Assembly: GCA_903848645.1 (NCBI GenBank)
Contig: CAINGU010000076.1
Span: forward strand, 1 to 64,000
Direction: 5' to 3'
Length of the DNA stretch: 64,000 nucleotides
DNA from: an uncultured cyanobacterium
GTDB lineage: Bacteria > Cyanobacteriota > Cyanobacteriia > Cyanobacteriales > Nostocaceae
The number at the start of each line of letters is the position of its first letter. The first letter of the stretch is position 1. Below the pieces are notes generated by a model. It saw nothing but the letters and a program-made list of their open reading frames with translations, did no database searches and had not been told where the DNA came from. The translations under genes were made by a program, and so were the position numbers. Shown piece by piece: positions 16,184-26,037 of this stretch.

Positions 16184-17429
16184 AAGGCAATTAATACATT
16201 GTTCTGTCACATACTCCCTGAGAACAGGTTGCAAAGTGTACTTACCCGCCTCTTTCTCTATTAAAGAGCATAAATATAGACTCTCTATTGCTTGTAAAAG
16301 TTGGGATCTAGAAACAGTAGGTAATATGTTTTGATTTTGCGCTAAATCAGTAATATTTGTTAATTGCTGGTTAGTTGCCAGACAGTACATAATTTGGCGT
16401 TCTAGAACCGATAGGGGGTTTAACTGCTGTTCCAGTAAGCTGTTAATATAATTACTGACTAATAATGTATTTTGTTCTAGGAATTTTTCAATATTACCAT
16501 CAAATAAGTCAATGATGGTATTAACAACAATTTTAACTTTCAGAGGATTATTACTATACAGATGACATAATTCAAACTTTTGTTCATCTGTCCCTAACAA
16601 TTGTTTTGATTGTATCAGGGAAAAGGCTATTGTTGATGAACCATGCAACCTTAAGCAATGCACTGATAATGACCACTTCTCCAGTAAGGTGACTTGAACA
16701 GGTTTAGCTCTACTAGTGAAAATCAAACAGCTTTGATGGTTGGTTTCGGCAATTATGCAGAGTAAATGATTATATTCCGTATTACCCACATCTAAAACTG
16801 TGTTTAAATTATCCAAGATAATCAGACAACGATGGGTACGCAAATAATGAATAATTCGATTGATGTCGGGTTTGCTTTCTTTTTGATGGGAGAAAAAAGA
16901 TAGCAAGTCAATCATCATATTATCAAAAGATGGAACTGTCGGCACTGAACGCCAAAAAACGTAATCAAATTGATCATAAATTTGTTTTGTCAGTTGAGTC
17001 GCTAAGGTTGTTTTCCCAACTCCACCCATACCCACCACTGCTACCAAGCGACAGCTATCCTGTAAAATCCATGATTCTAGCTGGGTCAGTTCTTCGTTGC
17101 GTCCGTAAAATGCGGAAATATCAACCGCTGTTCCCCAGTCTTGACTTGATATCTTTGGTTTTTTTTTAAGTATTTGTACGTATGCGGGGGGGGGTAGATA
17201 TTACTTCCTCATTGGTGGTACTAATTTCTCGCCAGTCGAGGTTTAATTTGCGACATAGTTCTTCAAATGTTGCATAACTCACAGGTTTACCCGTGAGGAA
17301 ATTACTAACTGTGGTTAAGGACAATCCGGTATCATGAGCTAAGGCTCTTTGATGGGGATAGCCATTATGTGTAACTGCTACCTTAACTTTGTTTATGTAA
17401 TCATGATGAACACATAGTGATCTAGACAT
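16175..17429 (-). pseudogene. NB-ARC (STAND) ATPase with N-terminal HTH-like domain, frameshifted
   Basis: Two frames make one gene. Residues 1-87 (from 17429) are the HTH-like domain typical of cyanobacterial NB-ARC proteins (HQRALAHDTGLSLTTVSNFL, then TFEELCRKLNLDWREI). The frame breaks at nine C (G at 17186-17194 on the + strand). Removing one C joins it to ILKKKPKISSQDWG, FYGRNEELTQLESW and the NTPase: P-loop GMGGVGKTT, RCLIILDNLN (Walker B-like), LIFTSRAK (sensor) and a winged-helix-like end (YTLQPVLREYVTEQ). The protein stops after the NB-ARC region, where relatives usually continue into WD40 or TPR repeats, and the stop lies inside the MITE at 16067-16183. So it may be a decayed gene, a phase-variable gene, or a sequencing slip at the homopolymer. 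Confidence 0.8.
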
Positions 17430-17666
17430 TAGTGTTTTTTGATTATTTGCTTTATATAAAAGTATATTTTTGATTGTATATTGGTTTGTCTATATTAATG
17501 TGACTTCAGCAAAGTCGGTCATAAGTCGGTCATAAGTCAGTATTTCTCGGTACGGAACTTGGTACAGGGTTGGGTAAGCTGGGTAAACGCTAAGTAGTGT
17601 TACTAGCAGTGCTTGGAAATAGCAATCGGATAATTTTATCTACCAAATTATTAAAGGAACATCATC

Positions 17667-19919
17667 ATGGCAAAAGGAAATTTCGAGCAATTCCTAGAAG
17701 CGTTAGGTGCATTTGAATCAGCAAAACCATCAGGAGATTCACTACAGTACATCGCAAATAACCCAAACACTAACGCTACAGGCAAATACCAGTTTACAGA
17801 AGTAATATTTGCAGACCTGGGTTATTACAATGCCATAGACAATAACCTTTATGATGGAGTATTTAATGGAACGTGGACAGGGAAAAATGGAGTCACTAGC
17901 CTCAACTCTTGGACAGTAAACCCTGCTGCTCAGGAAACAGCAATTAGAGAAGCTTTTTCTAAGAATTATGGCTATGTCAATTCTGGATTAAGTGCAAAAG
18001 GGATAACCTCTATTGATGGGTATCTATCTAATGCTGCTAACCAAGGCGCAAAAACAGTAAAATATTACAAATTAAATAAAGACCGTACTGACTTTGAGAA
18101 AGATGCCAGTGGAAACCGAATAATATATACACAGCAAATCACCATCTCCTTGTCTGGCATTTTAGCGGGAGCGCATTTAAGGGGGGGTTCTGGTGTCGCA
18201 GAGGTTCTGGGACAGTTGAATAACAAGAGTTCAATTGATTTTACTGCGTCTCAATTCGACTTAAGTTACTACAAAACTAATCTTTTAGATGAAATAAACA
18301 CGCCAATTTTCAAGTATCTCGATGATTTTGGCAATTATACTGTTACAAATGCCGATTTCACTCTTTCCAGCTATGGAAATGCGACAAATTATGTTCTATA
18401 TGGCACTCTCAATAATGACACCATAAATGGTGGTTCTGGCAATGACACCATAAATGGTGGTGCTGGTAATGACATCCTAATCGGCGATACTGCTAACGGC
18501 ACTTTTGGTACAGCGTTTAAAGCCATTAGTGACTATAGTCCCGGTCAAGGATGGAGTAGCTTTAATTCATTTCCGCGCCAGGTAGCAGATGTAAATGGCG
18601 ATGGTCGTGCTGATATTGTGGGATTTGGAGATCGTGTCTATGTCGCTCTTGGTCAAGCTGACGGCACTTTTGGTTCTGTTAATTCAGTATTGGATTTTTA
18701 CAATCCGAATCAAGGATGGACTTCAAATGATGCCTATCCGCGCCAGGTAGCAGATGTCAACGGTGATGGTCGTGCTGATATTGTTGGTTTTGGTGGCGAT
18801 GGTGTCTATGTCTCTCTTGGTCAAGCTAACGGCACTTTTGGTGCAAAGTTTAAAGCCGTTAGTAACTATAGTCCCGCTCAAGGATGGAGTAGCTTTGATA
18901 AATTTCCGCGCCAGGTAGCAGATGTAAACGGCGATGGTCGTGCTGATATTGTTGGTTTTGGAGATCGTGTCTATGTCGCTCTTGGTCAAGCTGACGGCAC
19001 GTTTGGTTCTGTATTTATAGGCGTGCAACTACTTTCTTTCATAGCTCCTACACCTACTACTGGATGGACTAGCTTTGATAAATATCCACGCCAACTAGCA
19101 GATGTAAATGGTGATGGTCGTGCTGATATTGTTGGTTTTTCTAGCGATGATGTCTATGTCGCTCTTGGTCAAGCTGACGGCACGTTTGGTGGAGAGTTTA
19201 AAGCTGTTAGTAACTATAGTCCCGCTCAAGGATGGAGTAGCTTTAATTCATTCCCTCGCCAAGTAGCAGATGTCAATGGTGATGGTCGTGCTGATATTGT
19301 TGGTTTTGGTGGTGATGCTGTCTATATCGCTCTAGGTCAAACTAACGGTACTTTTGGTTCTGTGAATCGAGTATTAGAGTTTTACAGCCCAAATCAAGGA
19401 TGGAGTAGCTTTGATCAATATCCGCGTGAGTTAGGTGATGTCAATGGTGATGGCGCTGCTGATATTGTTGGGTTTGGTGGTGATGGTGTCTATGTCGCTC
19501 TTGCTAACTCAGGGAAAGATATTCTAACTGGGGGACTTGGACAAGATACTTTAACTGGAGGTCCTGGAGCAGATCGTTTTGACTACCGCAACTTAGCTGA
19601 TTCTGTTTTAGGTAGCTTTGATGTGATTACAGACTTCAATGCTAAATCTGGTAATGATTTATTCGTTGTTTCCAATGCACGCTCAGTATTCAATAATGTG
19701 GGAACTGTGGCAACACTTGATGCAGCCGGTATTGCAGCCAAGTTAACTAACACTACTTTTACAGCTAACTCTGCTGCTCAATTCTCCTTTGGTAGCCGTA
19801 CCTTTGTGGGTATTAATGATACTACAGCCGGTTTTGATCCTACTAAAGATGCCATCATCGAGGTGACAGGTTTAGCCGGTACTTTAGGACTCAATAACTT
19901 TACCACTAGCTTGGCGTAG
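17667..19919 (+). CDS. Secreted FG-GAP/VCBS repeat protein with RTX and bluetail ends
   Basis: 750 residues. Residues about 1-190 resemble a lysozyme-like domain: ALGAFESAKPSGD places a Glu (E17) like the catalytic one, and ATGKYQFTE matches the GxYQF signature. Residues 245-272 hold RTX nonapeptides (GGSGNDTINGGAGNDILIG). Residues about 280-610 are six tandem repeats of about 56 residues, each with the calcium loop DVNGDGRADIVGF and YVALGQADG; two alternating types (FKAVSNYSPAQGW and VNxVLxFYxPNQGW) show duplication of pairs. The end has RTX motifs (GGLGQDTLTGGPGADRFDY) and a bluetail surface domain (FVGINDT, AIIEVTGL). No signal peptide, consistent with type I secretion. Probably a cell-surface or extracellular calcium-binding protein. 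Confidence 0.85.
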   Translation: MAKGNFEQFLEALGAFESAKPSGDSLQYIANNPNTNATGKYQFTEVIFADLGYYNAIDNNLYDGVFNGTWTGKNGVTSLNSWTVNPAAQETAIREAFSKNYGYVNSGLSAKGITSIDGYLSNAANQGAKTVKYYKLNKDRTDFEKDASGNRIIYTQQITISLSGILAGAHLRGGSGVAEVLGQLNNKSSIDFTASQFDLSYYKTNLLDEINTPIFKYLDDFGNYTVTNADFTLSSYGNATNYVLYGTLNNDTINGGSGNDTINGGAGNDILIGDTANGTFGTAFKAISDYSPGQGWSSFNSFPRQVADVNGDGRADIVGFGDRVYVALGQADGTFGSVNSVLDFYNPNQGWTSNDAYPRQVADVNGDGRADIVGFGGDGVYVSLGQANGTFGAKFKAVSNYSPAQGWSSFDKFPRQVADVNGDGRADIVGFGDRVYVALGQADGTFGSVFIGVQLLSFIAPTPTTGWTSFDKYPRQLADVNGDGRADIVGFSSDDVYVALGQADGTFGGEFKAVSNYSPAQGWSSFNSFPRQVADVNGDGRADIVGFGGDAVYIALGQTNGTFGSVNRVLEFYSPNQGWSSFDQYPRELGDVNGDGAADIVGFGGDGVYVALANSGKDILTGGLGQDTLTGGPGADRFDYRNLADSVLGSFDVITDFNAKSGNDLFVVSNARSVFNNVGTVATLDAAGIAAKLTNTTFTANSAAQFSFGSRTFVGINDTTAGFDPTKDAIIEVTGLAGTLGLNNFTTSLA

Positions 19920-20268
19920 ATTCTGGTATTGTTTCTACATCAGCCTTAAAGTATCCTGTAATTGACGGGATGTGTAGGGGTTTAGCAGCTACGCAACATA
20001 ATTGTCAACTTAACGTAAAAACCATAGCCCGACTGGGAATTAATTCCCAGTCTCATAGCAAAAGTTGTCTTTTGATGACTAAAAGAACTAGAAAATTTTT
20101 TAAATTGTTTAGTTTACTTTAGTAAACTTTAGCTATTAGCCCGGAAATTCATTTCTGGGTGGGCGTGTTAGCCAAACAAACCATCTGTAGCTTATAGCGT
20201 AGCGTGGCGTAAGCCATAGTTAACACCAATGAGCATTGCGCTTTACCCCTACCCTTATTGTCACTATA
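19920..20268. other. Spacer with palindromic repeats
   Basis: About 350 bp without a gene. It holds a perfect 22-bp palindrome at 20031-20052 (half-site GACTGGGAATT), the fragment AGCCCGGAAATTCATTTCTGGG at 20138-20159 with its own short inverted repeat, and the ATAGCGTAGCGTGGCGTAAG type repeat near 20195. These are typical Nostocales spacer repeats. The palindrome may end the FG-GAP gene and the convergent DUF29 genes. Confidence 0.55.
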
Positions 20269-20751
20269 TTAAAATTGAATATTAATAGTATCAGAAAACC
20301 AATCATCATCAATTAACTGTTCTAAAGTATAAGGACATTGATCAGGAAAAATGTTTTTCTTTAATCCTGTTTTTGCTATCACATACTTAATAGCTTTTTG
20401 ATAATTATTTTCTTTCTCTTGGTTAAGATGTTTTCTTAAATTCGTAGTCATGTCCGTTTCTAACTCACTACGAAAATTAACAATTTCCGCCGCCCAATGA
20501 CGACGATTAATACTTTCTGCTTCCCAATATTCAATTAATAATAAATGAATGATAATTTGTCTTAAATAAATTTCCCCACTGCGTTTAGTATCTCTAACCA
20601 AATTTTCTAAAACCTCACTTAAACTATCTAAATCTACATCATTTAATTGATTATTTTTTATTTGTTCCAAAGTCATTTCATACCAGGCTAAATAGTCTGA
20701 TTTATATAAATTTTTTAAGTCTATTAAGCTATTTGTGCTTAAAGTTTGCAT
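20269..20751 (-). CDS. DUF29 family protein (copy 2)
   Basis: 160 residues, all-alpha. The N-terminal half (YKSDYLAWYEMTLEQIKNNQ, DSLSEVLENLVRDTKRS) and the region RQIIIHLLLIEYWEA match DUF29, a family very common in cyanobacteria with no assigned function. It lies 30 nt downstream of another DUF29 gene and is probably co-transcribed; the two are diverged paralogues. The C-terminus (FPDQCPYTLEQLIDDDWF) has the family's conserved C-P-hydrophobic end. Confidence 0.85.
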   Translation of the reverse strand: MQTLSTNSLIDLKNLYKSDYLAWYEMTLEQIKNNQLNDVDLDSLSEVLENLVRDTKRSGEIYLRQIIIHLLLIEYWEAESINRRHWAAEIVNFRSELETDMTTNLRKHLNQEKENNYQKAIKYVIAKTGLKKNIFPDQCPYTLEQLIDDDWFSDTINIQF

Positions 20752-20781
20752 AGTTTTACCTCAAAAAATAATATAATTTCA

Positions 20782-21249
20782 TTATACCCCATAAAAATCC
20801 TCGTCCAGAATTTCCTCAATCCCAAAAGGACAAATTACAGGATACTCACTCTCTTCCGGTACACGAACTCCAAATTTAGCCAATTTACCCTCCTTAATTG
20901 CTAATTTTCGCCCATCAGGATAGGCTTTTTCTACTGCTTCTATTAAAAAACTTTTTAGAGATGGAGTATCTTCTAAATTATCTAAAACTCGTTGACGATG
21001 TTCCACAACAGAACTATACCAACTTGTTTTCATGGTATCTGGTACATCATACTGAATTTTTAACTTGAGTAAATGAGATAATAAGATTTTCAGATTACTT
21101 CTGAGTGTATTCTTCTCTGACTTACCCAAATCAACTAACTCCTCAATTAAATTCTCAATATCCAGGGATGCAAATTCACGATTTTGTAATTGTTGAATTG
21201 TTTGCTCAATCCATAATTGTAAATCGCTATCATATAGTTTATTAGACAT
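20782..21249 (-). CDS. DUF29 family protein (copy 1)
   Basis: 155 residues. YDSDLQLWIEQTIQQLQN, LIEELVDLGKSEKNTLRSNL and ILLSHLLKLKIQYD are the classical DUF29 helices, and FGIEEILDEDFYG is the standard C-terminus. First gene of a two-gene minus-strand unit with the paralogue at 20269. It is closer to the family consensus than the second copy. The role is unknown; no membrane segment or catalytic motif is visible. It is divergent from gatB with a 121-bp shared upstream region. Confidence 0.87.
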   Translation of the reverse strand: MSNKLYDSDLQLWIEQTIQQLQNREFASLDIENLIEELVDLGKSEKNTLRSNLKILLSHLLKLKIQYDVPDTMKTSWYSSVVEHRQRVLDNLEDTPSLKSFLIEAVEKAYPDGRKLAIKEGKLAKFGVRVPEESEYPVICPFGIEEILDEDFYGV

Positions 21250-21370
21250 CTTTCAGGTGTACTCCCATTAATCAGCCCTACTACCACTGTAACTTAACTA
21301 CCAGAATATATTAATGTCAGAACAAAACCGCTAAAATAGTAGCAAATCAGAAAAACAATAAAATCTAGAT

Positions 21371-22852
21371 ATGACCACAGCTACACCCGTAAAAACTGAA
21401 TACGAAGCGATTATTGGACTAGAAACCCATTGTCAACTCAGTACCAACACCAAAATTTTCTCCAACAGTTCCACAGCTTTTGGTGCTGACCCCAATACTA
21501 ACATTGACCCAGTGTGTATGGGTTTACCAGGAGTTTTACCCGTACTGAACGCCAAAGTTCTCGAATACGCCGTGAAAACAGGTTTGGCGCTAAATTGTCA
21601 AATCGCTCGGTATAGTAAATTTGACCGCAAACAATATTTTTATCCTGATTTACCGAAAAATTACCAAATTTCTCAATATGATTTACCCATAGCCGAACAT
21701 GGTTGGATAGAAATTGAATTGGTAGATGATGCGGGAAATCCCAGCCGCAAACGTATTGGTATCACCCGCTTACACATGGAAGAGGATGCGGGAAAACTCG
21801 TACACGCCGGGAGTGAAAGGCTTTCTGGTTCTACCTATTCCCTCGTAGATTATAACCGGGCTGGTATTCCCTTGGTAGAAATTGTTTCTGAACCGGATTT
21901 GCGGACAGGACAAGAAGCGGCTGAATATGCTCAAGAACTGCGGCGGATTGTGCGCTATCTTGGTGTCAGTGATGGAAATATGCAAGAAGGTTCTCTGCGT
22001 TGTGATGTGAATATTTCTGTCCGTCCGGTGGGACGTGAGCAATTTGGCACTAAGGTAGAAATTAAGAATATGAACTCCTTTAGTGCAATTCAAAAAGCGA
22101 TTGATTATGAAATTGAACGCCAAATTGCAGCTATTGAATCTGGAGAAAAGATTATTCAAGAAACCCGGCTGTGGGAAGAAGGTTCACAACGCACCAGCAG
22201 TATGCGGGTGAAAGAAGGTTCTAGTGATTATCGTTACTTCCCAGAACCCGATTTAGCTCCCATTGAAGTTACCCAAACAGAATTAGATTCATGGTTAAGT
22301 GAATTACCCCAACTACCTGCGATAAAACGCCATCATTATGAAAATGAGTTGGGACTTTCGGCTTATGATGCGCGGGTCTTAACTGAGGATAAACCAGTTG
22401 CGGACTATTTTGAAAGTGCGATCGCTAAAGGTGCAAATCCCAAATCTGCGGCTAATTGGATTACTCAAGATATCGCAGCTTACTTAAACAAACAAAAACT
22501 CACCATCTCCGAAATTAAACTGACTGCTGTTAACCTGGCTGATGTGATTACTCGCATTGAAAATGGTAAAATCAGCAACGCCCAAGCTAAGGAAAAACTC
22601 ACAGATTTATTAAATGGAGTTGCACCTGAAGAAGCTTTTGCAGGTCAAGAACTGATTTGTGATCGTACCATTCTTGAACCGATCATTGATGAAATCATGG
22701 CTGCTAACGCCCAACAAGTTGAAAAATACCGCAAAGGTAACACCAACCTCAAAGGCTTTTTCGTGGGACAAGTCCTGAAAAAAACCGATAAACGCGCAGA
22801 ACCCAAACTCACCAATCAATTGCTAGAAGAGAAACTCAATGGGCCAGGGTAG
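21371..22852 (+). CDS. gatB: Aspartyl/glutamyl-tRNA(Asn/Gln) amidotransferase subunit B
   Basis: 493 residues, full length. EAIIGLETHCQLSTNTKIF is the GatB N-terminus, DLPKNYQISQYD and IGITRLHMEEDAGKL are the substrate and metal sites, and the C-terminal YqeY-like helical domain is intact (ENGKISNAQAKEKL, GFFVGQVLKKT). GatCAB makes Gln-tRNA from misacylated Glu-tRNA because cyanobacteria lack a glutaminyl-tRNA synthetase. gatA and gatC are not in the window, as is usual in cyanobacteria where the three are scattered. A good terminator follows. Confidence 0.97.
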   Translation: MTTATPVKTEYEAIIGLETHCQLSTNTKIFSNSSTAFGADPNTNIDPVCMGLPGVLPVLNAKVLEYAVKTGLALNCQIARYSKFDRKQYFYPDLPKNYQISQYDLPIAEHGWIEIELVDDAGNPSRKRIGITRLHMEEDAGKLVHAGSERLSGSTYSLVDYNRAGIPLVEIVSEPDLRTGQEAAEYAQELRRIVRYLGVSDGNMQEGSLRCDVNISVRPVGREQFGTKVEIKNMNSFSAIQKAIDYEIERQIAAIESGEKIIQETRLWEEGSQRTSSMRVKEGSSDYRYFPEPDLAPIEVTQTELDSWLSELPQLPAIKRHHYENELGLSAYDARVLTEDKPVADYFESAIAKGANPKSAANWITQDIAAYLNKQKLTISEIKLTAVNLADVITRIENGKISNAQAKEKLTDLLNGVAPEEAFAGQELICDRTILEPIIDEIMAANAQQVEKYRKGNTNLKGFFVGQVLKKTDKRAEPKLTNQLLEEKLNGPG

Positions 22853-22913
22853 GGTAATACCCCTCACCTCAATCATGGTATAGTGTGATAATAAGACGCA
22901 ACTTGATTATCGG

Positions 22914-22948
22914 GAGAGCTAGTTTTGATTGGCTCTCTTTCTTTTTTT
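22914..22948 (+). terminator. Factor-independent terminator of gatB
   Basis: GAGAGC at 22914-22919 pairs with GCTCTC at 22932-22937 around a 12-nt loop, followed directly by the T-rich run TTTCTTTTTTT. It lies 62 nt after the gatB stop. The rest of the 22853-23179 spacer holds an inverted pair of CTTGCTC and GAGCAAG (22990-23025), another cyanobacterial spacer repeat, and an AT-rich stretch that probably carries the promoter of the gene at 23180. Confidence 0.75.
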
Positions 22949-23179
22949 CTATCTAAACCCTGTCCAATTTGAAACCTGGAGTAATGCGAACATCTTGCTC
23001 GCTACTTATCACCAGGGAGCAAGATGCTCCCACTACTTTCAATAACTATGGCTCTCAAAATAGACGTGGTATAGCATTCAAGTGCATACTGCTATAATAT
23101 CAAACTCAAAATCACCAATTTGTATATTCCAACTGTAAAATGGACAACGGTTAAATAGCACCGATAAGTAATATTCCTC

Positions 23180-24454
23180 ATGACAAAAGAACTATTAAAA
23201 CAAGTAAGAGTAATTGATCCTGTTCTGAAAACTGACACCGTAGCTGATGTATTAATTATTGACGGTTATATCCAAGCAATCGCCGAGAAAATTACAGATT
23301 TTAGTGCCGATACCTCTATCCGCGATTGTCAAGGCTTAGTTCTTGGGGCTGGATTAGTTGATTTATATAGTCATTCCGGCGAACCTGGATTTGAGGAACG
23401 AGAAACTATCAGTTCTTTCTTACAAGCTGCTGCTGCTGGTGGTTTTACTAGGGTTAGTGTTTTGCCTGATACGTTACCAGCCATTGATCAACCTGCTTTA
23501 GTGACACAGTTACAGCAATACAGAGAGAAAGAAAAACCTTGTCCTAATCTACACATCTGGGGAGCAATTACTTTAGATTTAGCGGGTAAACAGTTAACAG
23601 AAGTAGCAGATTTAGTAACAGTGGGTGTTGTGGGTTTTACCGATGGTAAACCTTGGGAAAATTTAGGGATAGTCAGACGGGTTTTGGAGTATCTGCAACC
23701 CTTTGGCAAACCGGTAGCTTTTTGGCCATGCGATCGCTATTTAGCCGCTAGTGGTAGGATGAGGGAAGGTGCAGAAGCCTTGCGGATAGGTTTACCTCCC
23801 ATCCCAGCTACTGCGGAAACAACTGCAATTGCATCATTATTAGAATTAGTTGCAGATATAGGTACACCAGTGCATATTATGCGTGTTTCTACTGCTCGGA
23901 GTGTAGAATTAATTGCTCAAGCTAAAGCCAAAGGTGTGCTAATTACTGCTAGTACCACCTGGATGCACATTTTACTCGATACAACATCTATTAAGAGTTA
24001 TCACACTTCCTTGCATTTAGATCCGCCCTTGGGAAATAATCGAGATATGCTATGCTTGCGGGATGCTGTGCGAACTGGGGTAATAGATGCGATCGCTATT
24101 GATCACGCACCCTATACTTATGAGGAAAAAGTTCAAGCCTTTGCAGAATCACCACCGGGAGCAATTGGTTTAGAATTAGCATTACCCCTACTTTGGCAAA
24201 ATCTCGTAGCAACTGGGGAATTTACAGCTTTGGAATTATGGCGCGTTTTGAGTCATCAACCTGCGGCTTGTTTACAACAAGAAGTTAAAGCGATTCAACC
24301 CGGTGAAAAAGCTGAATTAACATTATTTAATCCTCTGCAAACTTGGCAGGTAAATAAGGCAAATCTCCAGACACTTTCTTATAATACTCCTTGGTTTGGT
24401 CAAGAAGTTACAGGTCGGGTTGTGCAAACTTGGTGTCATACTAATTTAAAATGA
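23180..24454 (+). CDS. Dihydroorotase homologue, probably inactive
   Basis: 424 residues with the amidohydrolase fold of class I dihydroorotase (VIDPVLKTDTVADVLI, LVLGAGLVDLYSH, GFEERETISSFLQAAAAGG). The first metal motif, normally HxHxR-EPG, reads YSHSGEPG here: the first His and the Arg are both replaced. The usual DHAPH reads DHAPYT. A metal site could not form as in active enzymes. Degenerate dihydroorotases are known to act as scaffolds for aspartate carbamoyltransferase (the PyrC-prime type); that role is an inference here, and an active PyrC would be needed elsewhere. Cyanobacterial genomes commonly label this protein dihydroorotase. Followed by a repeat array and the photolyase gene. 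Confidence 0.82.
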   Translation: MTKELLKQVRVIDPVLKTDTVADVLIIDGYIQAIAEKITDFSADTSIRDCQGLVLGAGLVDLYSHSGEPGFEERETISSFLQAAAAGGFTRVSVLPDTLPAIDQPALVTQLQQYREKEKPCPNLHIWGAITLDLAGKQLTEVADLVTVGVVGFTDGKPWENLGIVRRVLEYLQPFGKPVAFWPCDRYLAASGRMREGAEALRIGLPPIPATAETTAIASLLELVADIGTPVHIMRVSTARSVELIAQAKAKGVLITASTTWMHILLDTTSIKSYHTSLHLDPPLGNNRDMLCLRDAVRTGVIDAIAIDHAPYTYEEKVQAFAESPPGAIGLELALPLLWQNLVATGEFTALELWRVLSHQPAACLQQEVKAIQPGEKAELTLFNPLQTWQVNKANLQTLSYNTPWFGQEVTGRVVQTWCHTNLK

Positions 24455-24600
24455 AGCTACATGGAGTCAAATTTTAATAATATTTGAACGCGGATAAACG
24501 CGGATAAACGCAGATGAATACGGATGATAATTATTTTGTGCAGCTTCACATAAAATTGGTATAATCCAATTTAGTACATAAGAACTATAATTAACATTCA

Positions 24601-26037
24601 ATGTCTGATCTAATTCTGTTTTGGCATCGTCGAGATTTACGTATTTCTGATCATACGGGACTAGCTGCGGCTAGAGAAAGAAGTGCGAAGATTGTAGGTG
24701 TATTTTGTCTAGATCCCCAGATTCTCGAAAGTGATGATATTGCCCCCGTTAGGGTAAAATATATGATGGGCTGTTTGCAACGTCTTCAGGAAAGATATCA
24801 GCAAGCGGGTAGTCAATTATTGATTTTACAAAATGATCCTGTTGTCGCAATTCCTAAGTTAGCAGCAGCATTAAAAGCTAAAGCTGTATTTTGGAATTGG
24901 GATGTTGAACCTTATTCCCAACTACGAGATTTAGCCGTAATTGATGCTTTGAAAGTTCAAGGAATTGAGTTTCTTACTCACAATTGGGATCAATTATTGC
25001 ACTCTCCAACGGAAATTTTTAGCGGTGCAAAAACTCCCTATACTGTTTATACTCCTTTCTGGAAAAATTGGATTACTAAATCTAAAGCTAAACCCGTTAA
25101 AACTTTAGCAAATCTAGAGAATTTAACAGCTAAAGAACAAGAAATTTCTCAACAAGCAGGAATAATTAATTTACCTTCTGCTGAAGATTTAGGTTTTATT
25201 TGGGATGCAGAATTAATAATTTCTCCTGGAGAATTGGCAGCACAAGCACGATTAGATAATTTTGCAAAATCTGCTATTAATGAATATCAAGAACAGCGGA
25301 ATTTTCCCGCAATTGATGGTACATCTCAATTAAGTGCAGCTTTGAAGTTTGGTGTGATTGGGATGAGAACTATTTGGCAAACTACTATAGAAGCATTAGC
25401 AAATAGTAATAGCGAAGAAGTAAATGCCAGTATCCAAACATGGCAAAAAGAATTAGCATGGCGGGAATTTTATCAACACGCTATGTACCATTTTCCAGCC
25501 TTAGCTAATGGTGCATATAGGGATACTTTTAAAACTTTCCCTTGGCGAAATAATGAAACATATTTTCAAGCTTGGTGTGAGGGGAAAACAGGTTATCCTA
25601 TAGTTGATGCGGCTATGCGGCAATTAAATGAAACCGGCTGGATGCACAATAGATGTAGAATGATAGTGGCGAGTTTTTTGACTAAAGATCTAATTATTAA
25701 TCCTCAATGGGGAGAAAAATATTTCATGCAGAAACTCATTGATGGTGATTTATCTGCTAATAATGGAGGCTGGCAATGGAGTGCTTCTAGTGGTATGGAC
25801 CCCCAACCATTACGCATTTTTAACCCAGCTAGTCAAACCCAAAAATTTGATGCCGAAGCGGCATATATTCGTCAATGGATACCAGAATTGCGTTATGTAG
25901 ATTCAGAATATTTAGTAACTGGGAAAATTCCCCCGTTAGATTATTATGGGACAAACTATCCGCAACCAATTGTTGATCATAAACAACAGCAAGCTTTATT
26001 TAAGCAAATATATCAGCAACAAAAAGCTGTTAGTTAA
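24601..26037 (+). CDS. phr: Deoxyribodipyrimidine (CPD) photolyase
   Basis: 478 residues. N-terminal antenna-binding Rossmann domain ([18 protein letters not shown]) followed by the helical FAD domain with its signatures [30 protein letters not shown] and [10 protein letters not shown], then [13 protein letters not shown]. The Trp residues of the electron-transfer chain sit in expected places. It repairs UV-made pyrimidine dimers using blue light. In cyanobacteria the antenna is usually 8-HDF, but the sequence alone does not settle this. Length is normal for class I photolyase. The spacer before it (24455-24600) carries (AAACGCGGAT)-type tandem repeats at about 24486-24515. Confidence 0.95.
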   Translation: MSDLILFWHRRDLRISDHTGLAAARERSAKIVGVFCLDPQILESDDIAPVRVKYMMGCLQRLQERYQQAGSQLLILQNDPVVAIPKLAAALKAKAVFWNWDVEPYSQLRDLAVIDALKVQGIEFLTHNWDQLLHSPTEIFSGAKTPYTVYTPFWKNWITKSKAKPVKTLANLENLTAKEQEISQQAGIINLPSAEDLGFIWDAELIISPGELAAQARLDNFAKSAINEYQEQRNFPAIDGTSQLSAALKFGVIGMRTIWQTTIEALANSNSEEVNASIQTWQKELAWREFYQHAMYHFPALANGAYRDTFKTFPWRNNETYFQAWCEGKTGYPIVDAAMRQLNETGWMHNRCRMIVASFLTKDLIINPQWGEKYFMQKLIDGDLSANNGGWQWSASSGMDPQPLRIFNPASQTQKFDAEAAYIRQWIPELRYVDSEYLVTGKIPPLDYYGTNYPQPIVDHKQQQALFKQIYQQQKAVS

